From Humibacter sp049446075 (GTDB lineage: Bacteria; Actinomycetota; Actinomycetes; Actinomycetales; Microbacteriaceae): a stretch of DNA of 64,000 nt. Below, piece after piece: positions 1 through 7,938 of the stretch (position 1 is its first letter; the number at the start of each line of letters is the position of its first letter). Below the pieces are notes generated by a model that saw only the letters and a list, made by a program, of their open reading frames with translations, searched no databases and was not told the origin of the DNA. The stretch lies in assembly GCF_049446075.1 (NCBI RefSeq), contig NZ_JBMSEB010000003.1:1-64000 (forward strand), given 5' to 3'. A program made the position numbers and the translations under genes.

Positions 1-207
1 CCACACGCAGAAGATGCCTTCGCGCGTCATATCCAGTATTAGACGCCGTTTCCAGCGCTTATCCCAGAGTCCGGGGCAGATTGCTCACGTGTTACTCACC
101 CGTTCGCCACTAATCCCCCAGGTGCAAGCACCCAGGATCATCGTTCGACTTGCATGTGTTAAGCACGCCGCCAGCGTTCGTCCTGAGCCAGGATCAAACT
201 CTCCGTA
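1..207 (-). rRNA. 16S ribosomal RNA, 5' end only (runs off the window)
   Basis: Read on the minus strand, the sequence begins with the universal 16S 5' end (AGAGTTTGATCCTGGCTCAG at about 185-205), followed by the GACGAACGCTGGCGG block and the helix 6-8 region, which includes a conserved GTGAGTAACACGTGAGCAA-like stretch. Only about 207 nt of the gene lie inside the window; the rest is beyond position 1. The exact mature 5' end (about 205-208) is by analogy. The gene is transcribed away from tyrS and in the same direction. Confidence 0.97.
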
Positions 208-462
208 AATGTTTTAAACCCACAAACCCTAAAGCCCGTGGAAACACAAACACACAAAACCAACCCAAAGGTCGACCCTGCGCGAGTTTGTCTTGACTAG
301 TTTCGAATGTCTACTGACAATCTGTTCTAATCCAAAGGAATCCCTACACCAACCAAAAAAGTTGATGCCGAGGTTATTTGGCATTTGACATTGTGCACGC
401 TGTTGAGTTCTCAAGGATCGGACACTCCCGGTTTCAGCCTCTCGACCTGCCCCCGGGGCAAC
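208..462 (-). promoter_or_regulatory. rRNA operon leader (antitermination/processing region)
   Basis: This stretch lies between the rrn promoter and the 16S 5' end, and is more AT-rich than its surroundings. Around 390-412 the minus strand carries the TTGAGAACTCAACAG-type element found ahead of actinobacterial 16S genes. There it acts as a boxA-like antitermination or processing signal. There is no supported coding sequence. The element is seen; its function is by analogy. Confidence 0.7.
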
Positions 463-468
463 TTCTCT

Positions 469-496
469 ACCTTACCACTCGCGCCGACTTTGTCAA
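469..496 (-). promoter_or_regulatory. rrn promoter (TTGACA-16-TAAGGT)
   Basis: The minus strand shows a consensus -35 TTGACA (491-496), a 16-nt spacer and a -10 TAAGGT (469-474), pointing into the rRNA leader. This is the best-matching housekeeping promoter in the window. Transcription would start near 460, giving a leader of about 250 nt. Confidence 0.8.
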
Positions 497-519
497 GTCG
501 CACACTGCCTGGCCGGTTC

Positions 520-534
520 GCATGTCAGACATGC
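520..534. promoter_or_regulatory. Perfect palindrome upstream of the rrn promoter
   Basis: GCATGTCAGACATGC is a perfect inverted repeat (6-bp arms, 3-bp centre). It lies 24 bp upstream of the rrn -35 box. Its position suits an activator or repressor site, but no known consensus is recognised. Confidence 0.35.
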
Positions 535-782
535 TGAGGCTGAGCGGGTGGGAATCGGTCTAAGACCGTTTCTCGGAGTGGGTTTTCCATCCTACAAGCC
601 AGTGGTTCTCTCCTGCAACAGGAGTAGCTCTTCGGCTGTGGATCAGTCCCGCTTGAGGCCGGAAGCTCTACGAGCTTTCCGCACCTTTGGGGTGACGAAG
701 AGTTACTCTACGTGGCGGTCGGCAGGGGGTGCAAATCGCCGGCGTAGACCGGGCGTGTCGGGGCATCCTTTGCCGCGCGCGG
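535..782. other. tyrS-rrn intergenic region with hairpins
   Basis: No gene is supported here. Two short inverted repeats are visible: CTCCTG-CAA-CAGGAG near 615-630, and GGAAGCTC-TAC-GAGCTTTCC near 660-682. Either could end the tyrS transcript, but neither has a following T-run on the minus strand. A 21-codon ORF on the minus strand near 530-595 has no convincing ribosome site and is not called. Confidence 0.4.
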
Positions 783-2081
783 TCACTCGACGAAGACGCC
801 GGCCAGGGTCTTCTTGCCTCTGCGCAGCACTGCCACACCGGAGGGAAGAACGTTGCCGGCGATCGTCGCGGCGCCGTCGTCGACTTTGGCGTTGTTGACG
901 TACACGCCACCCTGGACGATGGCCCTGCGCGCCTCGGAGAGACTGGAGGTGAGGCCGGTGTCGACCAGCAACTGGGCTATCGGCGCGTTCGGCGCCGTCG
1001 TCGTGTTGGGGAGCTCTCGGAGCGCGGCCTCGAGAGTGGCGGCATCCGTAGTCTCGAGATCGCCGTTGCCGAACAACGCCTCCGCCGCGGCGATCACCGC
1101 CTGGGTTGCAGCCTGGCCGTGCACAAGCGTCGTCACCTCGCGGGCGAGCGTGCGTTGCGCCTCCCGCTTGTACGGCTCGTCGGCCACGGCCCGTTCAAGG
1201 CGTTCGATCTCGGCGCGAGGGAGGAATGTGAAGACCTTGATCCGGTCGATGACGTCGGCATCTAGCGCGTTGAGCCAGAACTGGTAGAAGGCGTATGGGC
1301 TCGTCATGGTCGGATCGAGCCAAACGGCGTTGCCTTCGCTCTTGCCGAACTTGGTTCCGTCGCTATTCGTCACCAGCGGCGTACCGATCGCGTGCACGCT
1401 CTCGCCCTCCACGCGGTGGATGAGGTCGGTCCCGCTCGTGAGGTTGCCCCACTGGTCGCTTCCACCCGTCTGCAGCACGCAGCCGTACTGCCGGTAGAGC
1501 TCGAGGTAGTCGTAGCCCTGAAGGATCTGGTAGCTGAACTCGGTGTAGCTGATGCCCGCGTCGGAATTCAGTCGTGCGGCGACGGCATCCTTCTTGAGCA
1601 TGGTCCCCACGCGGTAGTGCTTGCCGACATCGCGCAGGAAGTCGATGGCGGACAGCTGCGCGGTCCAGTCCAGGTTGTTGACGAGACGAACGGCGTTCTC
1701 GCCCTCGTCGCTGAGGAACCGGGAGACCTGTTGCTGCAGGCGAGCGACCCAATCGGCGACGGTCTCCTTGGTGTTCAGCGTGCGCTCGGCCGTCGGGCGC
1801 GGGTCGCCGATGAGACCCGTCGAGCCCCCCACGAGGCCGAGTGGCTTGTGACCGGCGAGTTGAAGCCGGCGCATGACGATGAGCTGAACGAGGTTGCCCA
1901 GGTGCAGGCTCGCCGCGGTCGGGTCGAACCCGCAGTAGTAGGTGATCGGACCGGCGTTCAGCGCTCCTCGGATCGCCTCGGGATCGGTCGAAACGTGCAC
2001 GTGGCCGCGCCAGACGAGCTCGTCCCAGATGTCGTCGAAACTCGGGTCATTGCTCTGGGTGGAAAGGGCGTCGGCTGGCAC
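783..2081 (-). CDS. tyrS: Tyrosyl-tRNA synthetase
   Basis: Class I aminoacyl-tRNA synthetase that charges tRNA-Tyr in the cytoplasm. The 432-aa product has the HIGH-type motif as HLGN (residues 60-63), a KMSKS-type loop as KFGKS near 243, the YDYLELYRQYGC region of the tyrosine pocket, and an S4-like RNA-binding tail in the last 60 residues. Length is typical of bacterial TyrRS. The start is GTG at 2081: six nt upstream is a TACTGT -10 box (2088-2093) and there is no Shine-Dalgarno sequence, so the mRNA is probably leaderless. The gene is followed by the rrn promoter region in the same direction. Confidence 0.97.
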   Translation of the reverse strand: MPADALSTQSNDPSFDDIWDELVWRGHVHVSTDPEAIRGALNAGPITYYCGFDPTAASLHLGNLVQLIVMRRLQLAGHKPLGLVGGSTGLIGDPRPTAERTLNTKETVADWVARLQQQVSRFLSDEGENAVRLVNNLDWTAQLSAIDFLRDVGKHYRVGTMLKKDAVAARLNSDAGISYTEFSYQILQGYDYLELYRQYGCVLQTGGSDQWGNLTSGTDLIHRVEGESVHAIGTPLVTNSDGTKFGKSEGNAVWLDPTMTSPYAFYQFWLNALDADVIDRIKVFTFLPRAEIERLERAVADEPYKREAQRTLAREVTTLVHGQAATQAVIAAAEALFGNGDLETTDAATLEAALRELPNTTTAPNAPIAQLLVDTGLTSSLSEARRAIVQGGVYVNNAKVDDGAATIAGNVLPSGVAVLRRGKKTLAGVFVE

Positions 2082-2128
2082 GCGACAACAGTAGCAATGC
2101 CTCTCGGCTTATATCAGGCGGTCTGAAT

Positions 2129-2157
2129 GCTTGAGGCTTAAGTCGGGTTGAGTTAGG
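2129..2157 (+). promoter_or_regulatory. Promoter of the SatD-like gene (TTGAGG-17-TAGGCT)
   Basis: TTGAGG (2129-2134) and TAGGCT (2152-2157) are separated by 17 nt and precede the ATG at 2192. This gives a 5' UTR of roughly 27 nt that contains a CGGGAG ribosome site at 2181-2186. Confidence 0.6.
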
Positions 2158-2191
2158 CTTGGGGCCTTATCCAACTGCGGCGGGAGTCGGC

Positions 2192-2818
2192 ATGTTCGTC
2201 ATCACAGCAGACCAGGTCGACAGCCGTAACCGGCCCGATGTCGTGGAAATCACGAGGCGCGATCTGCAGAAGCGGTTCGCCGACGGCCTTGCCGTCCCCG
2301 TCGATCGGAACGCAGGCGACGAGGTCCAAGCCCTCACGGCCAACGCGGACACCGCAATGGGCATCGCGCTCGTGCTCCAGCGAACCGAAGAGTGGAGCAT
2401 CGGCGTAGGGTGCGGCAGCGTACGTCAACCGCTTCCCGACAGTGCGCGCGCCGCGACAGGGCCCGCGTTCTTCGCGGCACGAGACGCGGTGGCGGCGGCG
2501 AAGAAGCGCGGAACCCGGTTCGCTCTACGCAGCGGGGTCGACGCTGAAACGGCGCGGGCATCCGATCTCGAGGCTCTCATCGACCTTCTCCTCGTCATCC
2601 GGTCACGGCGCAGTGCGGCGGGGTGGGAACTGTACGACCTGATGCAGCAGGGCCTCACCCAGCGTGACTCGGCCGCCCGGCTGGGAATCAGCGAGCCGGC
2701 GGTGAGCTCGCGAGCGAGAGCAGCGGGCATCCATCAGGAGGCCGCCGCCGTCCCCGCGATCGGTAGGCTGTTGCAGGACTTGGACCGCCGCTGCGCCGAA
2801 GCCGAAGGAGAGCAATAG
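2192..2818 (+). CDS. SatD-like protein with C-terminal helix-turn-helix
   Basis: 208-aa soluble protein. The start MFVITADQVDSR resembles the beginning of the SatD family. Its C-terminal part (about residues 150-190, with LTQRDSAARLGISEPAVSSR) is a clear helix-turn-helix of the sigma-70 region 4/MarR kind. Function is not established; a DNA-binding or phage-response regulator is one possibility. ATG 2192 was chosen because it has CGGGAG six bases upstream and the family-like N-terminus begins there; an in-frame ATG at 2159 lacks both. The next gene begins one base after its stop, so the two are translationally linked. Confidence 0.6.
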   Translation: MFVITADQVDSRNRPDVVEITRRDLQKRFADGLAVPVDRNAGDEVQALTANADTAMGIALVLQRTEEWSIGVGCGSVRQPLPDSARAATGPAFFAARDAVAAAKKRGTRFALRSGVDAETARASDLEALIDLLLVIRSRRSAAGWELYDLMQQGLTQRDSAARLGISEPAVSSRARAAGIHQEAAAVPAIGRLLQDLDRRCAEAEGEQ

Positions 2819-3418
2819 ATGGCCCTTCCCCTGCTGTATCCGGCCTTCACCTTCATCTACTGGAGCCTCGTCCTCATCGTCATCGGGTTGGGGATCGCCG
2901 CCTCCGCGGTCACACTCCGCATCCCTCGGCGCTGGTTGGTCATCGGAGCCGGTGCAACCGTCGTGGTGGGGCTCGTCGCGACCGTCCCGCAGCACGCACA
3001 CCCCTCGGCGTTGGTCAGTGTCGTGCTCGGCCTCTCCGTGCTCGCGCTCAGCGTGCTCGGCGGAGGCCCCGCCGTGCTCTTCGTGCTCGCCGTGGCGTCG
3101 AAGGGCAGCGTGCGCGAAGGGCATCACGGGGGAATCGTGGTCGAGCGAGCGGTGCGGGAGCCCGACGGCGAGATCGTGCAAGGCGAGGTGCTGCGGGGCG
3201 GGACCGTCATCGGCGTCTTCGAACGCGTCGCGGCGACGGCGACGATCATGGCCGGCTTCCCCGAAGCCATCGCAGTCATCGTCGCCATCAAGAGCGTCGG
3301 ACGATTCACCGAACTCGATGTCGCCGAGGTGCGCGAACGGTTCATCATCGGAACGCTCGTGAGCCTGGTGTGGGCCGCCGCCTGCGGTGCATTGTTCCGG
3401 TTCGCAATCGGGATGTGA
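2819..3418 (+). CDS. Membrane protein of unknown function, partner of the SatD-like gene
   Basis: 199-aa integral membrane protein with about four or five hydrophobic segments (roughly residues 5-28, 40-57, 62-90, 140-158 and 178-197) and a short charged cytoplasmic loop between the third and fourth (about 92-135). AAGGAG lies inside the end of the upstream gene, ten bases before the ATG. The tight coupling suggests joint action with the SatD-like protein. I recognise no catalytic motif. Confidence 0.65.
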   Translation: MALPLLYPAFTFIYWSLVLIVIGLGIAASAVTLRIPRRWLVIGAGATVVVGLVATVPQHAHPSALVSVVLGLSVLALSVLGGGPAVLFVLAVASKGSVREGHHGGIVVERAVREPDGEIVQGEVLRGGTVIGVFERVAATATIMAGFPEAIAVIVAIKSVGRFTELDVAEVRERFIIGTLVSLVWAAACGALFRFAIGM

Positions 3419-3434
3419 GCCGGCGCGCTCCGGC
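3419..3434. terminator. Weak hairpin between convergent genes
   Basis: GCCGG-N6-CCGGC lies between the stop of the membrane gene and the 3' end of mpg. The stem is short and there is no T-run, so this is only a possible bidirectional terminator. Confidence 0.3.
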
Positions 3435-3444
3435 CTCAGCGCGG

Positions 3445-4128
3445 TCAGGGACGGCGGCTTCTGCTCGAGGACCTGGGAGGCACCGCCTGATCAACGGATG
3501 TCACGGCCCTCGGATGCCGCTTGTACGGCGAGACCGTCGCGTCGCCTGGGATCCAGAACCGCCACGGATAGAGAGACTCGTCACCTCCCGGTCCGCTGAT
3601 GCCCGTGCGGGGACCGGTCGCGAACGGCGTCACAGGTTCGTCGGAGACCTCGATCGCGAACGGCGGTTGGAAGACATCCGAACCGTTCTCATCGAGACGG
3701 ATGCCGGCAGCCACCGCTAGCCTCGCCGGCCCCCGTGCCAGGTCGCGGTGAGGAACCGCGCTCCCCCGTCGTCCGCTCGCTCGCCTGTTCAACGCGAGTT
3801 CCTCGCCGCTCACGACCTCGGCTCCCCGCAGCAGTACCCCGGAAGCATCACCCTCCGGTGAGCAGACCAGGTTCGCGCACGTGTGCATGCCGTACGTGAA
3901 GTAGGCGTAGAGGTGCCCAGGCGGTCCGAACATCACCGCGTTCCGCGCGGTCTTGCCGCGGAAGGCATGCGAACCCGGGTCGGTGCCGTCGCCGAGGTAG
4001 GCCTCGACCTCGGTGATGCGGAGCGTGACAGAGCCCTCCGGTGTCTCGTGTGTCAGGTGGGCGCCGAGCAACTCTGGCGCCACCTCCAGGGAGCTGCGCT
4101 CGAAGAACGATCTGCGCGGAACGTGCAC
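3445..4128 (-). CDS. mpg: 3-methyladenine DNA glycosylase (AAG/MPG family)
   Basis: Removes alkylated and deaminated purines from DNA in base-excision repair. The 227-aa product has the AAG-fold signatures: ARxLLG-like APELLGAHL near the start, ITEVEAY with the catalytic Glu, a DPGSHAFRGKT loop, NAVMFGPPGHLYAYFTYGMH, and GVLLRGAE. The start is GTG 4128, with GGCGGAG six to seven bases upstream. An extension to 4227 would add a Ser/Arg-rich, non-homologous stretch. It lies downstream of argH and a 34-codon ORF in the same direction, so it may be read through from the arg operon. Confidence 0.9.
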   Translation of the reverse strand: MHVPRRSFFERSSLEVAPELLGAHLTHETPEGSVTLRITEVEAYLGDGTDPGSHAFRGKTARNAVMFGPPGHLYAYFTYGMHTCANLVCSPEGDASGVLLRGAEVVSGEELALNRRASGRRGSAVPHRDLARGPARLAVAAGIRLDENGSDVFQPPFAIEVSDEPVTPFATGPRTGISGPGGDESLYPWRFWIPGDATVSPYKRHPRAVTSVDQAVPPRSSSRSRRP

Positions 4129-4162
4129 GTCACACTCCGCCTCTGAATGCGGTGGGCATGCG

Positions 4163-4267
4163 TCAGAACAGTCGCCCGCCGATGACGAGCGTCGCGACGA
4201 TCGCGAAGATGACGACGGCTGCCGCAATCACCGCGATCACGGTTGTCGCGCGCCGCCTTCCTCGCAT
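4163..4267 (-). CDS. Putative 34-residue single-span membrane protein
   Basis: The ATG at 4267 lies two bases after the argH stop and opens a 34-codon frame. It encodes a basic start (MRGRRRATT), about 20 hydrophobic residues rich in Val/Ile/Ala, and a short GGRLF end. It fits exactly between argH and the mpg ribosome site, and it obeys the positive-inside rule with the N-terminus inside. No homology can be claimed. The argH-smORF-mpg spacing suggests it is translated. Confidence 0.5.
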   Translation of the reverse strand: MRGRRRATTVIAVIAAAVVIFAIVATLVIGGRLF

Positions 4268-4269
4268 GG

Positions 4270-5718
4270 TCACACCGCACCCCCTGGGAAGAGCGCACTG
4301 GAGAGTACCCGCACGCGCTCCGTCAGGTGCGCCCGCTGTTCGGCCACGCGGTCGGAGGCCGTTCCCCCGATCCCGTTGCGAGATGCGACCGACCCGTCGA
4401 GCGACAGGACCGCGCGAACGGCCGGAGTGAGGTGCGGAGAGATCGCTGCGAGCGCATCGTCGTCGACTTCATCGAGTTCCAAGCCGTTCGACTCGGCGTA
4501 GGAGACGAGTTGTCCTGTGATCTCGTGGGCGTCGCGGAATGGAACGTGCTGCTTCACGAGCCATTCGGCGACATCGGTGGCAAGCGAATAGCCCTGCGGC
4601 GCGAGCGCGCGCATGCGGTCGGTGTGGAAGCGAAGTGTCGCCACCATCCCGGTGAAGGCGGGAAGGAGGATCTCGAGCGTGTCGACCGAGTCGAACACCG
4701 GCTCCTTGTCTTCCTGCAGGTCCCGGTTGTATGCCAAGGGCAGCCCCTTGAGCGTAGCCAGTAGCCCGCTGAGGTTGCCGATGAGCCTGCCGGCCTTGCC
4801 ACGAGCGAGCTCCGCGATGTCCGGGTTCTTCTTCTGCGGCATGATCGACGACCCGGTCGAATACGAGTCGCTCAGCGTGACGAAACCGAACTCCCTCGTG
4901 TTCCAGAGGATGATCTCCTCAGCGAACCGGGAGAGATCGACGCCGAGCTGGGCGGTGATGTACGCGAACTCGGCGACGAGGTCCCGAGACGCGGTGCCGT
5001 CGATCGAGTTCTCCACCACTGCTGAGAAACCGAGTTCCGAGGCGACGAGTCCGGCGTCCAGGCCGAGCGTGTTCCCGGCGAGCGCGCCCGAACCGTACGG
5101 TGAGGCATCCGAGCGGCGGAGCCAGTCCACGATGCGCTCGAGGTCGCGCACGAGCGGCCAGCAGTGGGCGAGCAGGTGGTGGGCGAGCAGCACGGGCTGT
5201 GCGTGCTGCAGGTGCGTTCTGCCTGGCATGATGGCGTCGGCGTTCGCTTCTGCCTGCGACGCCAGGGCGTCGATGAGGTCGAGCACGAGGCGCGCCAGTC
5301 GCTCCGAATGGTCGCGCAGATAGAGGCGCACGAGCGTGGCGATCTGGTCGTTGCGGCTGCGGCCCGCCCGCAGCTTTCCCCCCAGCTCTGTGCCCGCGCG
5401 CTCAACCAGTCCGCGTTCGAGCGCCGAGTGCACGTCTTCGTCGGATGCCTGCGGCAGGAACCCGCCAGAGCGCACGTCGGCGAGCAGCGACTCGAGCGCG
5501 TCCGCCATGGCGGCGAGCTCGTCCGGGGTGAGGTACCCGGCCGTGGCAAGTGCCTTCGCGTGCGCGAGGGACCCTGCGATGTCGTAGTCGGCCAGCCGCC
5601 AGTCGAACTGGGTGGAGCGGCTCAGCTCCGTCAGCTCGGGCGACGGACCGCCCGCGAACCTGCCGCCCCAGAGAGCGCCGGCCTCTGCCGCGCGGTTGCC
5701 GTTCTGCTCGTCAGGCAT
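4270..5718 (-). CDS. argH: Argininosuccinate lyase
   Basis: Last step of arginine synthesis: argininosuccinate to arginine plus fumarate. The 482-aa protein belongs to the fumarase/aspartase superfamily. It shows the SxxMPxKKNxD signature as GSSIMPQKKNPD (about 283-294), the GRTHLQHAQP block with the catalytic His, and the AGRSRNDQ substrate loop. Start is ATG 5718. It lies 30 bases downstream of argF. argG (argininosuccinate synthase) and argR, often placed between argF and argH in actinobacteria, are not here. Confidence 0.97.
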   Translation of the reverse strand: MPDEQNGNRAAEAGALWGGRFAGGPSPELTELSRSTQFDWRLADYDIAGSLAHAKALATAGYLTPDELAAMADALESLLADVRSGGFLPQASDEDVHSALERGLVERAGTELGGKLRAGRSRNDQIATLVRLYLRDHSERLARLVLDLIDALASQAEANADAIMPGRTHLQHAQPVLLAHHLLAHCWPLVRDLERIVDWLRRSDASPYGSGALAGNTLGLDAGLVASELGFSAVVENSIDGTASRDLVAEFAYITAQLGVDLSRFAEEIILWNTREFGFVTLSDSYSTGSSIMPQKKNPDIAELARGKAGRLIGNLSGLLATLKGLPLAYNRDLQEDKEPVFDSVDTLEILLPAFTGMVATLRFHTDRMRALAPQGYSLATDVAEWLVKQHVPFRDAHEITGQLVSYAESNGLELDEVDDDALAAISPHLTPAVRAVLSLDGSVASRNGIGGTASDRVAEQRAHLTERVRVLSSALFPGGAV

Positions 5719-5748
5719 GCACCACCTCGGTCGCTCTAGACGTGGGCA

Positions 5749-6678
5749 TCATGCCGCGTTCCTCTCCAGCAGCCACGTGAGCAGCGCCTTCTGCGCGTGC
5801 AGACGGTTCTCGGCCTCGTCCCAGATGGCGCTCTGCGGACCGTCGATCACCTCCGGGTCGACCTCGTATCCGCGGTCGGCCGGAAGGCAGTGCAGGAAGA
5901 TGGCGTTCGACTGCGCGAGCCCCATCAGCTCAGGGGTCACCTTGTAGTTCGCCATTGCGGCGATGCGGTGCGCCTTCTCCTCCTCCTTGCCCATCGAGAC
6001 CCACGTGTCGGTGACGACCACGTCGGCACCCGCCGCGGCCTCGAAAGGATCGGTGTAGAGCGAGACGGATCCGCCCGTGGTGGCGGCGATGGCATCCGCG
6101 TCGGAGACGACGACGTCGTGCGGGGCGAACTCGTCGGGCGACGCGACCCGCACGTTCATCCCAGCGACCGCTCCAGCGAGGAGATAGGACTGCGCCATGT
6201 TGCTCGCGCCATCACCCAGAAACGTGACCGTGAGGCCGGAGAGCCTGCCGAAGACATCCCTGATGGTCAGGAGGTCGGCGAGGAGCTGGCAGGGGTGGAA
6301 GTCGTCGGACAGTGCGTTGACGACCGGCACCGTCGTTCCCTCGGCCATCTCCTCGAGACCGGACTGCGCGTAGGTGCGCCAGACGATCGCCGAAACCATG
6401 CGCTCGAGCACGCGAGCTGTGTCGGACGGCGTCTCCTTTCCGCCCAGTTGACTGTTCGCGGTGCTGATGATGAGCGGGCTACCGCCGAGGTCCGCAATGC
6501 CCACTGCGAAGGAGACGCGGGTGCGCGTCGACGACTTGTCGAAGATCACGGCGACCGTCTGGGGGCCCGCGAGCGGCTTGCTCCCCCACCTGTCCTCGCG
6601 CATCTTGACGGCGAGATCGAGGATCTCCGCCTGTTCTTCGGCGGTGAGGTCATCGTCGCGCAGGAAATGGCGAGTCAC
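5749..6678 (-). CDS. argF: Ornithine carbamoyltransferase
   Basis: Makes citrulline from ornithine and carbamoyl phosphate. The 309-aa product carries the carbamoyl-phosphate loop SSTRTRVSF (about 49-57), the DDFHPCQ and LTVTFLGDG regions, and the ornithine-site HCLPADRG (about 263-270). Start is GTG 6678, three bases after the argD stop, so translation is likely coupled. Downstream is argH. Confidence 0.97.
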   Translation of the reverse strand: MTRHFLRDDDLTAEEQAEILDLAVKMREDRWGSKPLAGPQTVAVIFDKSSTRTRVSFAVGIADLGGSPLIISTANSQLGGKETPSDTARVLERMVSAIVWRTYAQSGLEEMAEGTTVPVVNALSDDFHPCQLLADLLTIRDVFGRLSGLTVTFLGDGASNMAQSYLLAGAVAGMNVRVASPDEFAPHDVVVSDADAIAATTGGSVSLYTDPFEAAAGADVVVTDTWVSMGKEEEKAHRIAAMANYKVTPELMGLAQSNAIFLHCLPADRGYEVDPEVIDGPQSAIWDEAENRLHAQKALLTWLLERNAA

Positions 6679-6681
6679 TGG

Positions 6682-7938
6682 TCAGGCTCCCTGTTGCTGA
6701 TGGTCGTGCGGCTTGTGGTCGAGTTCGGCGAGCGCAGCACGGAAGCGGCGGTCGAATTCTGCGACCTCGTCGTCGCCGATGGTCAGCGGAGGAGCGAGCC
6801 GGATGCTCGAGTCGTTGGGGGCATTGATGATGAGGCCGTGCCGGAGTGCGGCTGCCGACAGCTCGTCGGCCACGGGCTCGGACAGACCTACGCCGATCAA
6901 CAAGCCGGCACCGCGAAGTTCGGCGATCACGGGCGACCCGATGGCGTGGAGCGCCTGGCGGAGTTGAGCGCCACGCACGCGTGCGTTGTCGAGGAGCCCG
7001 GCATCCTCGATCTCGGTCAGGACCGCACCGGCGACTGCGGTTGCCAGGGGGTTGCCGCCGAACGTGCTCCCGTGCTGGCCGCGGGTGAACAGGTCGGATG
7101 CCCGACCGAACGTGACGAGCGCCCCGATCGGCACTCCGCCCGCCATGCCCTTCGCGACGGTGATGGCATCGGGCAGGATGCCTGCGTTCTGGAACCCGAA
7201 CCACTCGCCAGTGCGGCCCACACCGGTCTGGATCTCGTCGATGATGAGCAGTGCACCGTGCCGTTGCGTGAGTTCGCGCGCCGCAGCGAGGTATCCATCG
7301 GGAAGATCGATCACGCCCGCCTCGCCCTTGATGGGCTCGAGGAACAGCGCAGCCACCGTGTCGTCGATCGACTGCTCGAGGGCCGCGATCGTCGTGTCGA
7401 TGTGCTCGACGCCGGGGATCATCGGTTCGAACGGCTCCCGCATGTGGGGCTTGCCGGTGAGGGCGAGCGACCCCATCGTCCTGCCGTGGAAGCCGTTGTG
7501 CAGCGCCAGGATGCGCGTGCGGGCCTTGCCCGAGTTGGGGTGCGCCGTGTTGAGCCGCGCCAGCTTGAATGCCGCCTCGTTCGCCTCCGTACCCGAGTTG
7601 CAGAAGTACACCCGTCCGCTGTCGCCAGCACCGGTAATGCGCAGCAGGCGCTCTGCCAGTGCCACCTGCGGCGGGGTGGCGAAGTAGTTGGAGACGTGTA
7701 CGAGCTTGGCGGCCTGCTCGGAGATGGCATCCACCAGCACGGGATGGGCGTGCCCGAGCGAGTTCACGGCGATACCGGCGAGGAAGTCCAGGTACTCCTT
7801 GCCGTCGACATCCCACACGTAAGCGCCGCGGCCATGGTCGAGCATGACGGCGGGGACGGCAAGCGATCCCATCATCACGTCTCCGAACCGCTCGTGCCAG
7901 TTCTGCCGTGCAGGGGCGATGCTCGATGTGTCCGTCAC
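6682..7938 (-). CDS. argD: Acetylornithine aminotransferase
   Basis: PLP-dependent class III aminotransferase of arginine synthesis; it may also serve lysine synthesis as the succinyl-DAP enzyme. The 418-aa protein shows YLDFLAGIAVNSLGH near the start, FCNSGTEANEAAFKLAR, IIDEIQTGVGRTG with the PLP-ring Asp, and ITVAKGMAGGVPIGA with the Schiff-base Lys. GTG 7938 overlaps the argB stop in a GTGA junction and has GGAGGTGA upstream. A longer frame to 8055 lacks homology. Confidence 0.96.
   Translation of the reverse strand: MTDTSSIAPARQNWHERFGDVMMGSLAVPAVMLDHGRGAYVWDVDGKEYLDFLAGIAVNSLGHAHPVLVDAISEQAAKLVHVSNYFATPPQVALAERLLRITGAGDSGRVYFCNSGTEANEAAFKLARLNTAHPNSGKARTRILALHNGFHGRTMGSLALTGKPHMREPFEPMIPGVEHIDTTIAALEQSIDDTVAALFLEPIKGEAGVIDLPDGYLAAARELTQRHGALLIIDEIQTGVGRTGEWFGFQNAGILPDAITVAKGMAGGVPIGALVTFGRASDLFTRGQHGSTFGGNPLATAVAGAVLTEIEDAGLLDNARVRGAQLRQALHAIGSPVIAELRGAGLLIGVGLSEPVADELSAAALRHGLIINAPNDSSIRLAPPLTIGDDEVAEFDRRFRAALAELDHKPHDHQQQGA

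Noticed and set aside
530..595. 21-codon minus-strand ORF in the tyrS-rrn gap
   Set aside because: No ribosome site at a usable distance, no conserved pattern, and it overlaps the palindrome upstream of the rrn promoter.
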